Of a stretch of 64,000 nt of DNA, positions 1 through 12,300 are shown piece after piece (position 1 is the stretch's first letter; every line of letters starts with the position of its first letter). The notes beneath the pieces are model-generated. The model did not search any database. It was not told where the DNA came from and was given only the letters and a program-made list of their open reading frames with translations. A program made the translations under genes and the position numbers. Source of the stretch: Girardinichthys multiradiatus (lineage: Eukaryota; Chordata; Actinopteri; Cyprinodontiformes; Goodeidae). Where the stretch lies: NCBI RefSeq assembly GCF_021462225.1, contig NC_061816.1, positions 14,905,390-14,969,389 on the forward strand, read 5' to 3'.

Positions 1-1571
1 TCTGTCAGTCTAGGCAACATTAAACTTTTTTCCTGGTAAAGCCAATCTTTTTGAGTTAGGTCTGGACTATGCTGGAAAATAAAGCCCATTGTCCAGCAGA
101 TATTTGAAGGGTTTGTGTCGAAACTGATTGGTGTTAAACTGTGAAGTCACCTTTGTAAGAAAACATCTTTATCATCTAAAGATAAACAACCTTAGATCAT
201 AAATCTGCCACTTTAGAATTTTACCTCATTATTATTAACCATGAATGAACACTCTTAAAACTTAAAAATAAAGAAAGTGCATTCTTTAAAAAAAAATATA
301 TATATAGTATAGCTTATATCACTGCAACTGTTTTTAGTTCCTCTCTGTACAGGAGAGTTAGGATTTGGTGATTTTCTCTTATTGTCCTTCACAGTCCGGA
401 AACATGCTTACTTAGTTAGGTGGTTACCGTACTTTGCAAACATAAAAACACAATGTTGCATGTACAGGTGACCTTTACAGGGTGTACCATACTTCTTGCG
501 TATTTGCTGGTGAAGATAACCACCCCACCTGTGTGTCTGGATGGAAAGTAGGGAGACAGCATGGTGGCTCTGGTGGTTACTGTTGGATCAAAGCTTGAGG
601 GTTGCCTATTGAAGATAGTCCCCATCTGAAATGTGATTTCTAAGAAACATCAAGCTTGTCCTCTAAAACCATATTCTTTCATTAAAGTAACTTACTAGTT
701 CATTCCTGTTCTCCAACTAAAGTTTCACTTATTGCTTATACAGGTAAAATTGTAATGATAGGTAAGATATTTATTGCTTTCTTGTTACGTTATGTACATA
801 GGTCTCCTTTTCCCTGGTTTAGTTGTTTTAATGCTAAAGTGACCTGTCAAAACTAAAAACAACAAATAATCTTGTGACTTTGTTGTTGGCAGCATAGCAC
901 TAATAGGTAAAAAATAATTTTCCAACTGTAATAAGGACATTGTGATATAAAACGCCATAATTGTTCATCAAAGTGAAGTCTTACAAAGTGCCATCAATTA
1001 CTTCAAGCATCTTACTTTGTCTGGTGAAATAAGTCTATGCTTTGATTATGAGCCTCAGATGTGAAGGTGATTCCTTAAGGTTGACACCCTATTATAGACT
1101 CCAATTCTCATGTCATAAAGGTTGTCCTGTTGGAGTTAACGAATAAAGATATTAATGAGAAGCCCGACAGTATCAGTTATGTAAAAACTGGTGAAACCAT
1201 CTACTTTTAACTCTGCAGTGACAAAGTCCAGTCTTTCAAAGCTACTATCCTACGACTTTTAGATGAATCCTTTCAACAACATACTGGAATCAAATGAATG
1301 GCTTGCTACCAGGCTTCGGAAGTGCCGACTGACATGGCGGTGAGGACATACAGCCATTTGATTCAGATGTGTTGGAGATGGGATGCATCAGAAAGTTGCA
1401 GGACATTAGCTCTCGAGGACTGGAGTTGTGGTCGTCATTTTAGGTTGTTAGCAGGCAGAATTTTTGCAACTTTGGTGAAAAAGGGTTAATCTAAATGGCT
1501 ATTTCTCAGCTTTTAATGAGTTTGAACCACATTTTATTGTCTCCAGTTTAAAATATAAAACAGTTAAACTG

Positions 1572-1576
<5 letters not shown>
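1..1576. other. AT-rich sequence without recognised feature
   Basis: No exon, RNA gene or clear repeat was recognised. Reading frames are short and interrupted. A short stretch near 1395-1430 (CTCGAGGACTGGAGTTG) resembles the edge of an interspersed fish repeat, but it is too short to assign. Confidence 0.5.

Positions 1577-1625
<49 letters not shown>
1577..1625. repeat. (AT)n microsatellite
   Basis: About 24 uninterrupted AT dinucleotides. The length makes it likely to be polymorphic between individuals. Confidence 0.97.
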
Positions 1626-1628
<3 letters not shown>

Positions 1629-2299
1629 GTAATGGCCCACTCAAGGTCCAGACCTTAAAAGGATTGAAATGTTGTGTAAAGAAGGAGGAGATAAAATTTA
1701 TTAAACTAGCATAATTTGTTGTACGATTTAAAACTACTCCTCCAACTTATTTTTGCCATATGTGGCTCTACAAGCTCTTTAATCATGTGTTGGTTGAGTG
1801 TTTTATGTAGAGGACAGTAGGAAAGATTTCATAATTACTAGCAGCTAACCTAACCACCAATTCCAGAATGGCAGGCTATGGCTCTTAAACAGACTGCCTT
1901 TTTAATGTTCTCTCTGATGGTGTCCTTTGCTTTGATGGCTGTGCCCCAGCACACCACAACTGATGCTGATTAAACATCTGGAACACCTTGTTGCTTAGTG
2001 GGGGTAGATGGATGGGTAGATGGATGACTATTAATCCCCAGCGGGAATTAATTGTCACTATTAATTCAGGCAGGCTTTCAGTCGCTGTGAGGGGCCTGGA
2101 TGCAACATGGAGAAAAAAGCATCCTCATTGTCGGTGTGATGACTAGATAATGGTGTGATGAGCAATAATGCCAAAAAAGTGCAGGAAAACACAAATACAC
2201 ACAAAAAACATAATAGAAGCTGCTACAGAAGGCTGATGCTAGCATGATGAGGTTTTGAATTGTCAAAGAAGTTTCATTTTGGGGTCTTACAAAACTATA
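1626..2299. other. Unassigned sequence
   Basis: No gene is seen. A short GGATGGGTAGATGGATGAC tract near 2010-2028 is a small GATG/GGTA-type simple repeat. Confidence 0.5.
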
Positions 2300-4370
2300 A
2301 CAAGCCTTGAACTTTTTGTTGTTTTTTTTTCACATTTGGTTGCTTTACAACACTTGCATGTCATGCCAGTGCAGCAGAATGTTAGTCAGTGCATATTTTT
2401 TTCCTGAGAATGTATGTGATAGACCAACAAAATCAAAGATGAAAAACGGATTTTTTTATTTTTCAACAAATCAAAGACAGAAAGTGTTACGTGCAGTTTA
2501 CTCTAATGCTTCTTAATATAATCCAGAGCAATTTAATGCCTTCAGAAGCCACTTAATTCAGTAGAGTTTACCTGAGTCAAATTTGATTTGTCTAAATGCA
2601 GTTGTTCTCTGGAGGCCAAAAATGTTTGTTAGAGAACATTTGTGAACAAACAGAACCACAAATACCAAGGAACACAGCAGACAGGCCAAGAATAAAGTTG
2701 TGGAAAAATTTAAAGCAGGGTGTGGTTCTAAAAACAATTATCCAAACCTATCAAGACCCGATTGTCCACTTAAATTGGCAGGCCATACTTTAGAGCATTT
2801 ATCAGAGGAGCAGCCAAGGGGCATGTGTTAAGTCTGGCTGCAGATCAGATGGGGAAATCATATGGAAAGATATAAGAACTCAAAGAGCAGTGTTTAATCC
2901 ATCATCCAAAAATGGAAAGAGTATGGCACATCTGCAAACCAATTAAATCATAGTAGTCCACTAAAAATGACAGGCCAGCCAAATATAGCATTATCAAAGA
3001 AGTAGGCCCATGGTAACTCTGGAGGAGTCTGCAAAGCCATTTAGGGACACAAAAGACATGTTAAAGAAGGTGCTCTGGTCAAATGAGACCATTATTAAAC
3101 TCTTTGGTTTACATGAAAAAATATAAACACACTGGAAATGCCATTACCAAAGATAAACATGGTGGTGGCAGCATGCTGTGTGGATATTTTTCTTCAGCAG
3201 GCACAGGGAACTGGTCAGAGTTGATGAGAAGATGGATGGTGCTAACTACATGCAGAAGTGGGTAGTAACTAGTCACATTTATTCATTTACAGCTACTTGA
3301 GTAATTCTTTGAAAACAAATTATTTATATGAGTAGTTTTACTGGAAGATACGGTTTATTTCTACTTGAGTAAAAATATATTAAAATAACGATGATCTTAG
3401 TTGGGTACATTTTCTGGCTACTCTACCCATCTCTAGTTGCTTCACTGAATGAAGAACAAACATGTTTTAACCTAAAATGCAGCAGTCACAAATACAGTCT
3501 ATGCTAAATTGGAGGTCAAGTAAAGAAACAGTGTATAATGTCAATGAAAGTACTTTGCTTTTTTCTAACATAAAAACATTACCTACAGTAAGTATTGGGT
3601 TCACAAGCTTGTAAAAAAGTGCAATTTGATAATTTGTTTTTCTTCCTGAATGTGTTATTTTGTAGTATTATTAATTTTTTGTGTTATCCTATACAGTGGC
3701 ATACATTATATTTTTGTCTGTCTGATTACATGCTACGATCAACAGTTACTCAGTATTTAAGTAGCTTTTTACCAAATACTCTTATTTGAGTAACTTTTTG
3801 GATGACTACTTTTTCCTTCAGTAAAGATATATTAAAGTAATTCTACTCTTGAGTACAAGTTCTGGCTACTCAGGTCAATCCTGTAGACAATGGTTGCAAT
3901 TGCAATAGACTTGGGGGGGTCAGCAGAACAATAACCATAAACCTACAGTCAGACCTACAATGTGATAGTTGAGACTGAGTCGTATTCATGTGTATTTATG
4001 TGTTATGACCTAAAGCCACTTGAGAATCTGTAACAGGATAGAAAATTCATGTTTACTCTTTTAAATCTGACTAAGCTTTGGTTATTTTGTAAAAACAAAT
4101 GGGCAAATAATTTATTCTGTAGATGTGAAATGCTGGTCTCGTAGTGTTCTACTGTAGGTTGGCTGAATACAAATGACAGTCACACCTATTAGATTTTTAT
4201 TTGGAAAAATAAAAAATACTGCAAACCATATATCATTTCCATTCACTTCACAAATATGTAATTTATATAGGTATATCACGTAAAATCATTAAATAATGTA
4301 TTGAGTTTTGTGACAGTAACAAGGTAAAATTTGAAGAGATTTTCAAGAGCAATGTGTTGTGCCTGTCTGG
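2300..4370 (+). mobile_element. Decayed Tc1-like transposon, interrupted by a second element
   Basis: The left end (near GCCTTGAACTTTTTGTTG) and right end (TTTTCAAGAGCAATG near 4340-4355) resemble the terminal repeats of a common fish Tc1-like family. The body contains recognisable transposase-gene stretches: AACACAGCAGACAGGCCAAG (2670s), GGTGCTCTGGTCAAATGAGAC (about 3070, the region around the first catalytic Asp) and ATGGTGGTGGCAGCATG (about 3160). The match resumes at about 3873 after the insertion and runs through TCAGCAGAACAATAACC (second catalytic block) to the 3' terminal region. Frames are broken throughout, so the transposase is dead. Boundaries are approximate because the terminal repeats are worn. 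Confidence 0.75.
3252..3872. mobile_element. Non-autonomous element nested in the Tc1 relic
   Basis: This block splits the Tc1 relic. Its left arm starts GTGGGTAGTAACTAG and a related inward-facing motif, GGCTACTCTACCCATCTC, lies near 3412-3432. A second similar arm (TTGAGTAACTTTTTGG; TGGCTACTCAGG) occupies about 3738-3872. Multiple ACTTGAGTA-type motifs are typical of an abundant short non-autonomous fish DNA repeat. No coding capacity is visible. The exact ends and the superfamily are uncertain. Confidence 0.6.
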
Positions 4371-4869
4371 AAAGTTGAATCAAGGTTACCAAGACTCAGA
4401 GCAGTGTTTTTGTTAATAATTACATAAATGGCACAGTTTCCAAAAGTGTTCCCTGAATTTTGCTAAAAATAATTTCTAACAAATGAATCCCGAACTGAAG
4501 GTAAAACGTCTTGAAAAGTATGACATTCACAGTCACATCCATCTTTGTTCACATCGTCTCTGATTATGGATAAAGGGTGCAAAGTCTATACACTGCATCA
4601 ATCTTTCAAAAAGCACTTGAGGACAAATAGATGGCAACTTAAAAGCTTTGGATGGCCCACTGTCTCCATGTATATCATATCTCCAATGCTTAACTTTGAG
4701 GCCAAGAGGTAATAAAAGACAAAATGCTTAAAGTTGGGCAGACTTGTAGGAAGCAACTATGGAAAGCAGTTCCTGAGAATTGTTGCTTTTCTTCTTACTC
4801 AGCAGTGCCAACAGTGTCACTTAGCCACTTTTTTCCTATAATCCTTTGGGGAGGGTTGCTCTGGCAAGA
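4371..4869. other. Unassigned sequence
   Basis: AT-rich. No gene or clear repeat was recognised. Confidence 0.5.
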
Positions 4870-5110
4870 GGTCTTAAAAGCAAGCGACACTTCCCCCTCT
4901 CCTTGCACCTCCTTGGGGGGTTCTTCCAGTCATTGGGGGCAGCTGTGAGACATTATAATCCATGAAAAGTCCTGGGTCATCCTAGGGTTCTTCACCCATT
5001 TGGGATAGCCAAAATGCTGGCCGCAAACGCCTAACAGGCAGAAGTGCCCAAGCTGTCAGCTAGCTGGGTCTGATTCAAGGCATTGCTGGCTGTCATGAAA
5101 GAATAACCAT
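4870..5110 (-). mobile_element. Highly degraded RTE-like LINE fragment
   Basis: Read by eye, this stretch follows the same order as the much younger LINE copy at 56350-56540: CTCCTTGGGGGGTTCTTCCAG, then GAGACATTATAATCC, then GTCCTGGGTCATCCTAGGG, corresponding to the C-terminal coding region of that LINE on the minus strand. Similarity is low and gapped, and no frame is open. The assignment rests on the ordered run of short matches. Confidence 0.4.
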
Positions 5111-6824
5111 GGGCCTTTAAGCACTCTATGTCCAGCCTGAAGTGTTGTTTTTACAACATGATAGGCAATACCAAGATTTAAAGATGTCAGCGTTATGATG
5201 GTACGAGATAAAATCAAAAGAGGAACATTGGTTACCTAGAGCCATGAATGTCGGCAGTAAATTTAAAGACACTCAGTTGCAAATCATTTTGACTTAACAA
5301 TCCCTTTAGCCATTTGGCTGCATTGCTTGCGTGTGCAACACCCTGCTGTCCTCTTATTAAATGTCTGCTTGTGTTTGTTAACTTATTTACCTTCTCAGCT
5401 TTATTAATTTTTAATAGCATTTTAAACTCTCTGAAGATGTGTTCAAATCAATCCCCTTATTCTGACAGTCTACAGCTTTTACCAAAATTTGTCGTTTTAT
5501 CATCATTTCAAAAAAATATAAGTATTTATACTTTAAGCTTTCCAGACGGTGTTTAAAAAAATAAAAATCATAAAAACAGAGCAACTTCCAGAGGATCCCA
5601 CCTGACAGCCTTAGAACAACCTTTGGTTGAACAAACCGCTGGTATTCAGAAACCCTAACTCCAACTCTTTAGCTCGAGCTGCTCAGCAGAAATGTCAGCT
5701 GGTTTTGTGACCTGCCTTGTTTGACAAAATAAGCCGCCTTTTCTTGTATTGTGTTGAGTTGTGGTGGTTCTTAGATCTTGGCTTTGTCGTCATTTAAAAA
5801 AAAATAATTTGCCGTTAAATTAAACCTAAGTATTAGAACTTAGAACAACTTCCATCTTTTACGTTCAGAGAAAACTGGAAACTTTTGATACAATTTAGGT
5901 TTAATTCAGTTTAAACTGTCATGGTTTGAGTGCTACTTGTAAGACTACAAGTAAATTTCTTTAAAAAAATAATTAGCCTATTGGCTACAGGCTAAAATGT
6001 CAGTCTGTAGATGAAAAAGCAGGCCAAAGTATTCCCAGATTTGCAGATGCAATTGCAACAACATGTGGCTCTACAAAGCACCACATTTAAGGGTTGATTT
6101 TAATACATTCTGACTTAGAAACTTCTGAATTGGAGTAAAAACTTCTTTGTGGCATGAGGTGTCTCAGCTTATCTACTTAGGGTTGATAACAATATGCATT
6201 TTTTTTCCTCCATCTGCTCCTAGCTGGTTCTCTCAACAAAGAGAAGTATCTGTAGTATTCATTCATTCAAAATGTCAATACTTATATCAGAATGTGGATA
6301 AAAACAAATGGATAAGAATGGTTATTGCAAACACGGGATCTATGATTCTTCCATGCATCATTTTAAGTGACATATGGCTCAATACCTGTATTTCCTTCTG
6401 GGAACTCTACACACACACACTGGGAAAAAAGGTGTTATCTTTGAGAAGATATGAAACATTTAGCCAAAATAACGGTTTAGTTATAGAAGGTGCTGTGATA
6501 CCTCAAGGGGAACTCCATGTTATCTCTGTTTCTCGCTTATATTTTTGCACCCCCGTCTAATTATTATAATTTTTTTTTTTTTGTGACATGCTAGATAACT
6601 GTTAGAACCTAAAGATATAGTTTAGAAAACTCTGGTTGATTTGCTGACACTGAAAATCAAAACTAAGCTTGTAGAGCTCTAGGATATCCCTCCTTTACTG
6701 GTGTAATTTTGCCACAATTAAAGAAACAAACAAAAAAAAAAATGTCCAGTTGTCTGTAAGGGTGATGAGGCAATTTTCTTTTTTAATAAAGCTTATATTT
6801 TGAGTAGCTTAAGTTATTCAGTGC
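5111..6824. other. Unassigned AT-rich sequence
   Basis: No element or gene was recognised. A 137-residue open frame at 6147-6560 on the plus strand has no motif I know and no coding-like composition, so it is not called. Confidence 0.5.
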
Positions 6825-7892
6825 TACAGTATACTGTGTGTACTCATCTGCCTTTACATAAATATGAACTTGACAGTGACATTCCAGTTTTTAATCCATT
6901 GGGTTTAATATGATGTCGTTCCATCCTTCGTAGCTCTAAAGCCTTCAACTCTTCTGGGAAGGCTTTCTGTTAAGTTTAAGGGTGTGTATATGGGAATTTA
7001 TGACCCTTCTTCCTGGAGCATATTTGTGAGGTCAGACACTGATGTTGGACAGGAAGGTCCAATTCACAGTCTCTGCTCTTATTCATAACAAAAGTGTTGG
7101 GATCAGGACTTCTTTGTCTTACACACCATACCCTCTGATCTGTGTCTTCATGAAACTTGTTTTGTGATCTGGGCAGTCATATTGGAACAGAAAACTGCCA
7201 TTACCAAACTATTCCCATGAAGTTTGAAGCATTAGATTGTCCAAAATGCTCAAGAGTCAGGAGTTCCTTTTACTGGAACTAGAGGGACAAGCCCAGCTTC
7301 TGAAATACAGCAACACACAGCTATCCCATCTGCACCAAGCTTTATGCTTGTCACAATGCAGTCAAACACGGTCCATGCTCCTAGTAATGCCAAACCAGTT
7401 TGTCCCTTGGAGTGCCAGACATGCATGATTCATCAATCCACGTCTTCACTGTTTTAGACCCCAGTGACAGTGTGCTGTACAACAATACATCAAATACTTT
7501 GCATTGCTGTAGTAAGGCCTGGATGCACATGTCCAGCTATGGGAACGTATACCATAAAGCTCTCTTTGCACTGCGCTGTGATTTTATGTGGCCTTCAGCT
7601 TCATGCCGAGTTGCTGTCATTTTGAATTACTTACACTGTTTTATTAAAGATCAACAGTTAACGCTAAGATATTTCATGACTGGACTTATTGGCTTGTAGG
7701 ATCTTATCTAGGAATCTATCTGGAATTTATTGAGCTACTAGAGCGACCCATTCTTTTACAAAGGTTTGTAGAGGCTGTTTGTATGCCTGGGTGCTTAATT
7801 GTATACTATTGTGACCATTGAAGTGATCAGAACTCCTGAATTAAAATTATTTTAAAGTATGAGCCAATACATTTGGCAACATAGTCTCTGTA
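6825..7892 (-). mobile_element. Decayed Tc1-like transposon of a second family
   Basis: The outer ends are TACAGTATACTGTGTG on the left and, read on the minus strand, TACAGAGACTATGTTGCC on the right, followed by CAAATGTATTGG. These resemble the terminal repeat of a fish Tc1-like family beginning TACACTATATTGCC. The body reads as a minus-strand transposase gene: GATGTTGGACAGGAAGG (7040), ATTGGAACAGAAAACTGCC (7182), CACAATGCAGTCAAACACG (7352) and GAGCGACCCATTCTTTTAC (7741, the start-codon end of the gene). Many stops and indels are present, so no protein is made. About 1.07 kb is left of an element usually near 1.3-1.6 kb. Confidence 0.75.
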
Positions 7893-7949
7893 TTTATGTT
7901 GCTAAAAATCCAGGCTGCAGAAAAATATACTGACCATCCTTCCTCCCTC

Positions 7950-8690
7950 AAATGTATTTAGCCACTATCCATTCTGTAGTATTTGCAATTATTACTGCCA
8001 TAAGCTTTACTGCCTTTAGCTTTATGTTCAATCAGCTTTTTATTTCCATTGAAAGTACACCTTTATGTTTGCGCTTTGTGTTTTGCTCCCATTGAATGTA
8101 ATTCTGGCTCAGTGCTTCCGTGTTTACAAGGTTCTCTTTCGCTGATGGAGTGATTTAAAATGGCAGCTGGGTATTAGTTGGTCTCTCTCCTGGTTGGAGC
8201 TCTTGCTTTCATTAACGTCGTTTACTTTCTTAGCTTTTCTCTTATAGAAAATGCTCTTGGCACAGTACTTTGGCATGTAGCTGTGTCTCTTTCCTTGACA
8301 TAGTCATCAACAGAGGTACCGCTGGCATTAACATTGTGTATACTTTCAAGACATAGAAAGTAATTCTGAAACAGTGAGTCTGCATTTAGCTGTGTTTTTC
8401 ATGAATAATAAATTTAATAGAACCATTGTTGCCATGGGCATTTTTTTTGCTACCATCTCTATTTTTCTGCCCAATCGACAGTACTGCTTCTTTCTGTGTT
8501 TAGCTCTTTATTTTTCGTAAATAAAGTCATTGATGAAGCAGCTCTATATCAGCTGTGTCTCATGGATGGAAGCATTGATGAACCTATTGCTGTTTTTAAC
8601 CTTTACATATGTTATTTGTCTTTATGTCTCATTGAAGGTTTGCCAGGCCCAGTGCATCTGCATTTAATGTTTCCTTTTTCATGAAAGAAG
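7950..8690. repeat. Diffuse, degenerate internal repeats
   Basis: Short motifs recur at irregular spacing: CATTGAAAGTACACCTTTATG (8048), CATTGAATGTAATTCTGG (8093), TCATTGATGAAGCAGC (8527), GCATTGATGAACC (8571), TCATTGAAGG (8629), and TTTAGCT-type motifs near 8017, 8386 and 8499. This suggests an old tandem array now heavily diverged. No unit length is certain. Confidence 0.35.
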
Positions 8691-8974
8691 AAATCGAGGG
8701 ATTTATGTACCCAACACCGTATTTTTCATAAGAGTATGTTTTTTTTTTTTCTGAAATACTTACAATCTTCTTAAGCCCCAGCTAATTCATGAAACACTGC
8801 TGCTCATACAGAGCCTGGCCTGGAAGTGTCTTGCTGCTTTAACGCAACATTCTTGCTTAGGATAAAATTTGCTACAAATTCAACGACCCAATACAATCAG
8901 CAGGGCTTCACAAGATGGATAATTTTGTTCTCACTGGCATTAGAAGATATGCTGAATTGCATTGTTTATAACTG

Positions 8975-9145
8975 GATCTGAATGTGTCTATATGATCAAA
9001 TTATCATGGGATAAACTGGTTTGATTTGAATTGAAACTGGACAAAACTGGGCACTGAGTAATAATAATTGGATCTGTTTGTCTTGTAAACTGCCTTGAGA
9101 TGGCATTAATTATGAAATGGCTATATAAATATACTAAATTGACTG
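8975..9145 (+). mobile_element. LINE 3' end fragment (L2-like tail)
   Basis: The segment CTGCCTTGAGATGGCATTAA followed by GGCTATATAAATATACTAAA has the arrangement of the LINE tail at 24541-24603 (GTGCCTTGAGACAACATG, then ACTATATAAATAAAACTG). It is a 5'-truncated, non-coding remnant. Confidence 0.6.
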
Positions 9146-11104
9146 TAATTGTATGTGTTTGAGTGCGTATCAGACAAAAGCTTGTTTGACACAAGGACAG
9201 GGAACATAACTGAGCTGAATTTAAGTTTTGAATGGGCTCAAGGTAAAAAGAAAAGGGTTTTCATGTGAAAAAGGGTAAAGAGAGGGAGAAGGAAAGGAAG
9301 AAAAAGGTGAGGGTTCTCAAAGTGTTTGAGACGCAGTGATAAGTGTGTGTGCATGTTGTTGCTTATGTTTTTAGCACTCAGTCGTGCTTACTCAAACATT
9401 CGTTGCAGAGAGATAGAGAGAACTGTTTTAAGGACCTACTATCACCTTCTGCGTGACTTGACTTGAAGGTCACGCTATCTCAGGATGCAAGTTAACTGTC
9501 TGCTCAGGTGTCTAAAAGTGTGAAGAGTGAAATCGTACTGTGTACTGCTGGATGATTTCAAGGACTTCACACAAACTCTGAAAATTGACCATCTGTGTTA
9601 ATTAAAATTTGACACTTTGATGAACATAATTTAAGGGTACCTTGTTGCAACACACTAGCTTTGTTCTGTTAATTAAATTTATTTTCTCAAACATGTTTTT
9701 GAACCCCGTGCCAGTCCATAGCTGTTAGTTGGCGACCCTTGCTTTATCCCATCCTAAGCAAGAGAGAAATGCAGCAAGCAAAGCTTTTAATCATTTATTT
9801 CACTTAAGAATGTACCTAAAAAATTACAGTTAGGATTTTGTAAATGTCTGCTTAGATAAGATAGTTGGTTTTTCATGTTTAGAGGAAAAGAAGGTCATGG
9901 ATTTCTTTACCATCTTGAATGAGAAATGAAACAGAGGGAACAATCCCTTGTCATAATAAAGTATCACTATTAATCCAATGTCTTTTTGTGTAAGCAGTGG
10001 CTATCTCCTATGAGAAGCATGCAGACATCATCACTTTGCATAAAAATGGCCTTAATTGCTAATAGTAATTTTGTACCTAAAAGAGAATTCGTTAAGATCA
10101 CAAAGATATTTAAGGTCAGAGTTAAAGGGAGCTTTAAGATGTCAAAAAAGGCCTTAATTATGACATGCACACTACACAATTGCGTGGTTACTCAACTTCA
10201 GCAATACATGTCTTTTAATGCAGGTTTTTCTGCAGGAAAATACATCTTGACAATGTCTTTGTGACAATGAAAAACAGCAAAAAGCATCAAAACAAGTTAA
10301 TGAAAAACTGAAATTCAGCAGATAGTACAGAGATGAGCAAGGATCTGATTGTTTGAGACTTCTAGAAAACCATTTGTCTACAGTAGAAAAGGTGCTGCCA
10401 TAAGTCCCGGCTGGTGTCCCGACTAAAGCATTGTAGTGCATAACATGTGGTTTGTTTTAGATTCCCCGGATTGAGCTTACTAACAATTATACCTAAGACC
10501 GTTGCCATGAATATTGAGTGAAATACAAAAAAATACCCCAAGAGCAGCCTCCTCAAACAATCCAGAAAGAATTTTGTGATGATCTCTAAACTATTTGGCA
10601 ATTTCAGGATAGGTGGGTTTGGAACATCCCAGAGCTTTCCTTGTTAGTAAGCTTATGGTTAGTTATTTACGGTCAGGTTCCAATTGAACAAGAATGGGTC
10701 AACATCAGTCAGAATCTGGTCCAGATGTTCATGTCGAAGAAGTCAGAGTGAATTGAAGAAGCTGTGACGGAGAACCATGAATGCTGTCAATTCAAGTCTT
10801 TAAATGGAACTGAAGTATTTGCAGATCAAAGCCTTTAAAACTTATTGGTTATTCATCAATCCAGAAAGGCATGCTAAAACTAAATTGAACCATGAAATAT
10901 AGATTAGGTCAATAGATAAACAGATAAGTTTATTAGCAATATTCTCTAATACAGACCAGTATCAAAGCTTAGGGTTCCCGTTTTGGTCCCAGACTATTCT
11001 TTAAAACAATATCCCTTAACCTTATGTTGCTTGCCAAGGTTAAGGAGAATACATTTCTCATCATAAAACAGATGTGTTAACATTTTTACCTATTAGGTAC
11101 ATCT
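9146..11104. other. Unassigned sequence
   Basis: Two kilobases of AT-rich sequence with no recognised exon or element. Open frames at 9986-10264 (plus) and 10172-10601 (minus) overlap each other and lack known motifs. Confidence 0.5.
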
Positions 11105-11335
11105 GAAGGAAGTCGATTGCACCAGATTTTATTTTGAGGTTTCAGGGTGACCACAAACATATGTTAGATTTTTTTTTTTTTTCAGATTTCCATTTGTAAA
11201 AAAAAAAAAAGAAACTTTCCTTCAGCTTTCATCATGTGCAACACTATGTGGGTCTATTACTTAAAATCCCAATAAAATACATTCAAACGTGCAGTTGTAA
11301 TGTGACAAAATGTGAAAAAAGTGCACATAGGGAAA
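11105..11335 (+). mobile_element. Tc1-like 3' terminal fragment
   Basis: TCATCATGTGCAACACTATG followed by GGTCTATTACTTAAAATCCC, AATAAAATACATTC and GTAATGTGACAAAATGTG is the right-hand non-coding end of the same Tc1-like family as the relics at 2300-4370 and 14832-16060. No transposase sequence remains. Confidence 0.65.
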
Positions 11336-11439
11336 ACATTACTAAAATATAAAATTATACCAATCTCAAAATCATACGTATGAAATATATTATGGATTTT
11401 TTTCTGCCATGCTATAGCTAATAATATGTGTTTTGACAG

Positions 11440-12300
11440 TCTTTGATGCACAGCAATAAATGCCAGTCATTTTATTTCTTGGCCCCCACCACCCCCACAT
11501 CAACCATCTGAGCCATTACAGTCGGAACAGCTATTACTGGCTATGAGCGCTGTAATAGCGTCAATAATTCTGCCATGCAGCCCTCTATCCAAGCTGTTCA
11601 TCCCTCAGTATTTCAATTTTCCCCTGTTTCACCAACAGGCTAAACAGACCTCATCACTCAACTGCACTCTCCCCACAACCAGATGCTTCTATTATTTCCT
11701 TTGTGTTTAATTGACAACGGTGATGATCTAGTAGCGGGAGTAATAGTTTCAAAGTCAAATAAGGCTTTTAATCCTGAGCAATGACTATTCTCAGTGTTGT
11801 AACAAACATTCTAGTAAAGTTTCAAATCTGTAGTCCCAGTCCTTATTTTACAAACTGTATTGGCAGCAGCTTTAAACTCCAGGCACATGCTAGCTAATAA
11901 CCACTTCACCTCAGGGCATGGGTGCGCGCAAGCTTGAAAGAGAAAGGGATAAAAAAAATAGTCATAAAATAAGGGAGATAAAAAAAAAAAACTCACCTCC
12001 TGCCCGCTCATCACAGGAAGTGCAGCCTCAGCAGCCGCCTATGCAGAAGCTCTCTGATGATTATGCAGAGACCAAAGAACGCTTGGAGCGCAAACAGCTG
12101 GCAGGGCCCAGCCAAAAATCAAGCGGAGTCCTCTGATCTTTTTAATGCATTCTATAATTACTGATACGTATTGACAGTGCATCCATTTGTGTGGCAGCAA
12201 AGAATTCTAGACGTGTCCTTGTGAATGCCTGCTACAACATATTTCTAATCCAAATAAATCTTTTAAGAAAAGAAAATCAAGGAAACTAATTATGTTCTCA
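11440..12300. other. Compositionally distinct unique sequence, possible conserved non-coding element
   Basis: This stretch is more balanced in composition than its surroundings, repeat-free, and rich in homeobox-like TAAT cores (for example GTAATAGCGTCAATAATTC at 11551). A 72-residue frame spans 11918-12136. Its second half (from about residue 26, SPPARSSQEV) is not simple-sequence, but it has no known domain, and its first half comes from a purine-rich tract. I cannot tell a conserved enhancer from an unrecognised exon or a neutral stretch without comparison to other fish. Confidence 0.3.

Noticed and set aside
6147..6560. 137-codon open frame on the plus strand
   Set aside because: No recognisable domain, AT-rich chance composition, no splice or promoter context and no resemblance to a LINE or transposase.
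11918..12136. 72-codon frame as a definite exon
   Set aside because: The first half derives from a purine-rich low-complexity tract and no flanking splice signals or domain support it. Kept only as a candidate region.
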